15,124 nt of DNA from Erysipelotrichaceae bacterium UBA3379 (GTDB taxonomy: Bacteria; Bacillota_I; Bacilli_A; Erysipelotrichales; Coprobacillaceae), in contig DEPZ01000078.1 of assembly GCA_002359025.1 (NCBI GenBank), forward strand, positions 1 through 15,124, written 5' to 3'. A program made the position numbers and the translations under genes. The notes below the pieces were generated by a model. It did not search any database. It had not been told where the DNA came from and saw only the letters and a program-made list of their open reading frames with translations. Numbering within the stretch: position 1 is the stretch's first letter; each line of letters begins with the position of its first letter. Of the stretch, positions 14,414 to 15,124 are shown one piece after another.

Positions 14414-14632
14414 TTATTCAACTTCAATCATAGCAGCATCTGCTTTTCTTAATGATAATTCATATCCTCTGACTGTTATTTCAATAGGATCCCCCAATGG
14501 AGCTACTTTTCTCACATAGACTTCTACGCCTTTTGTAATTCCCATATCCATAATTCTTCTTTTAGTAGCCCCTTGACCATTTAATTTTTTAACGGTTATT
14601 GTACTACCAATTTTGACTTCTTTTAAATTCAT
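14414..14632 (-). CDS. feoA: FeoA-domain protein, second copy
   Basis: A 72-residue cytoplasmic FeoA protein with an SH3-like fold that supports FeoB activity. The family core is visible: KRRIMDMGITKGVEVYVRKVAPLGDPIEITVRGYELSLRK, with the (R/L)xMG-x-x-x-G turn and the GDPIE(I/V)xVRGYxLSLR strand pair. The start at 14632 (MNLKEVKIG) has AGGAGGGG 7 nt upstream; a longer frame beginning in the previous gene would contain this ribosome binding site and lacks one of its own. It lies 13 nt after the first feoA. This copy has the KVAPLGDP loop typical of classic FeoA, whereas the other copy has NGNVIV there, so they are not redundant copies of a recent duplication. Confidence 0.92.
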   Translation of the reverse strand: MNLKEVKIGSTITVKKLNGQGATKRRIMDMGITKGVEVYVRKVAPLGDPIEITVRGYELSLRKADAAMIEVE

Positions 14633-14645
14633 TAATACCCCTCCT

Positions 14646-14858
14646 TTATACCATAATCTTTCTTGCAAGTTCCTCACTAATTGCAATTCTAGATCCTTTG
14701 ATATTTACAATAACATTTCCATTCATTCTTGTAATTAATGATATAGAAGTTCCAGGGACAAAACCTAAATTTTCTAAATGACGTTTTGTCTCACTATTTC
14801 CTCCTACTTTTTTGATAATGTTACTTTCATTTATATTAGCAAATGTTAATGGCATCAT
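14646..14858 (-). CDS. feoA: FeoA-domain protein, first copy
   Basis: A 70-residue FeoA-domain protein opening the feo operon. The core KRHLENLGFVPGTSISLITRMNGNVIVNIKGSRIAISEELARKI fits the FeoA pattern LxxLGFxPG...VxVKGxRxAIxxxLAxxI. I chose ATG 14858, with 14855 equally possible (MM at the start), since AAGGAGG lies 5 or 8 nt upstream. A frame opened by a TTG farther out would include this ribosome binding site in its coding region and is rejected. Two FeoA proteins with different loops next to one FeoB are common in Firmicutes; they may form a mixed complex on FeoB's cytoplasmic side. Confidence 0.9.
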   Translation of the reverse strand: MMPLTFANINESNIIKKVGGNSETKRHLENLGFVPGTSISLITRMNGNVIVNIKGSRIAISEELARKIMV

Positions 14859-14873
14859 TGTCTCCTCCTTCAA

Positions 14874-14889
14874 TTAGATATAGCTAACT
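14874..14889. promoter_or_regulatory. Operator copy 1 (AGTTAG-N6-CTAA) beside the feoA ribosome binding site
   Basis: On the minus strand AGTTAG (14889-14884), CTATAT, CTAA (14877-14874). It ends 3 nt before AAGGAGG of feoA. Its place relative to the ribosome binding site mirrors that of copy 3 before feoB. Confidence 0.6.
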
Positions 14890-14905
14890 CTTGTCGAAAA
14901 ATATT

Positions 14906-14923
14906 AGTTAGGTTCTACTAACT
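14906..14923. promoter_or_regulatory. Operator copy 2, complete AGTTAG-N6-CTAACT palindrome at the feo start site
   Basis: Both 6-bp arms are exact (AGTTAG 14906-14911, CTAACT 14918-14923). It begins 6 nt after the -10 and covers the expected start site. TTAG...CTAA ends are known from DtxR-family metal repressor operators, which makes an iron- or manganese-sensing DtxR/MntR-type repressor likely; the regulator is not in the window. Confidence 0.7.
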
Positions 14924-14929
14924 GTGTAA

Positions 14930-14958
14930 ATTATATACCTCTACTATATCAATGTCAA
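14930..14958 (-). promoter_or_regulatory. Consensus sigma-A promoter of the feo operon
   Basis: On the minus strand TTGACA (14958-14953), exactly 17 nt, TATAAT (14935-14930). Both hexamers are perfect. A promoter this strong needs tight repression, in line with the operators directly downstream and the palindrome on its -35. Confidence 0.85.
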
Positions 14959-14969
14959 TATGATATTGA
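14955..14969. promoter_or_regulatory. 7-1-7 palindrome over the feo -35 element
   Basis: TCAATAT-G-ATATTGA is an exact 7-1-7 inverted repeat that overlaps the -35. The geometry is that of Fur-family boxes in Firmicutes, but the bases differ at several positions from TGATAAT-N-ATTATCA. A larger imperfect repeat, TATATCAAT (14945-14953) and ATTGATATA (14965-14973), surrounds it. Confidence 0.4.
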
Positions 14970-15061
14970 TATACTTTTTTATAAAAGCTAATTATTTCAC
15001 ATTATATAACCTCTTATCATCTGTGTATAGAGATTCATGCATGATTGTGAGTATATTTTAA

Positions 15062-15100
15062 ATATAAAAAAGCGAGGGATGTCCTATTGACATCTCCTCG
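15062..15100 (-). terminator. Intrinsic terminator of an upstream minus-strand gene outside the window
   Basis: On the minus strand CGAGGAGATGTC (15100-15089) pairs with GACATCCCTCG (15083-15073) with one bulged A, followed by CTTTTTTAT. It is GC-rich against its surroundings. The remaining 24 bases (15101-15124) are also GC-rich but too short to name; 14974-15061 shows AT-rich sequence with nothing recognisable. Confidence 0.8.
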
Positions 15101-15124
15101 TATCGCTATCCGGCATCCCGAAAT

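Noticed and set aside
14633..14686. N-terminal extension of the second FeoA by 18 codons
   Set aside because: It overlaps the first feoA and would place the AGGAGGGG ribosome binding site inside the coding region; the family normally starts at the MNLKEV position.
15101..15124. Possible end of an rRNA, tRNA or other structured RNA at the right edge, suggested by higher GC
   Set aside because: Only about 24 bases are available before the terminator and they match no conserved RNA end that I recognise.
1..15124. Insertion sequences, prophage genes, CRISPR arrays, tRNA genes
   Set aside because: I looked for transposase or integrase motifs, regularly spaced direct repeats and tRNA-like cloverleaf sequence on both strands and saw none.

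Overview
The window is AT-rich DNA in which every convincing gene lies on the minus strand, so transcription runs from high to low coordinates. Low GC, strong AGGAGG ribosome binding sites, a Pst-PhoU-PhoP-PhoR block, a FeoA-FeoA-FeoB system with a FeoB-associated Cys-rich protein, and a lipoprotein PstS together suggest a low-GC Gram-positive gut bacterium. Erysipelotrichia (Coprobacillus/Catenibacterium-like) is my best guess, but no rRNA or marker gene here proves it.

Layout in the direction of transcription. (1) 15124-14874: terminator of an unseen upstream gene, then the feo control region. (2) 14858-11664: ferrous iron uptake operon, feoA-feoA-feoB, a FeoB-associated Cys-rich membrane protein, and a membrane-anchored HMA-domain protein. 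(3) 11663-11245: a gap with no long gene but with a strong promoter, an operator copy and a terminator that define a roughly 180-nt transcription unit, followed by the pstS control region. (4) 11244-3513: phosphate starvation block, with lipoprotein pstS and its own terminator, then a second non-lipidated pstS, pstC, pstA, pstB, phoU, phoP, phoR, and a small zinc-ribbon membrane protein behind a terminator-like hairpin. (5) 3449-245: a promoter and a compact three-gene cassette of two paralogous ATP-grasp ligases flanking an esterase, closed by a terminator. (6) 241-1: promoter, large palindromic operator and the start of an ABC-2-type permease cut by the window edge.

How the parts work together. 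The two PstS proteins capture phosphate for PstCAB; PhoU and PhoPR report supply, and both pstS leaders carry matching hexamer repeats at 11-bp spacing that look like PhoP boxes. FeoB imports Fe2+ with two FeoA partners, and the two small Cys-rich proteins probably handle metal or redox chemistry at the membrane. The main new observation is a shared operator, AGTTAG-N6-CTAA, found four times: twice in the feoA leader, once just before the feoB ribosome binding site, and once on an orphan promoter at about 11.6 kb. That promoter has the same TTGACA-N17-TATAWT layout as the feo promoter but leads only to a short transcript with a CU-rich stretch and an intrinsic terminator. It is a candidate metal-repressed small RNA (or a 27-residue peptide gene). 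The ATP-grasp/esterase/ATP-grasp cassette is a second system of unknown function.
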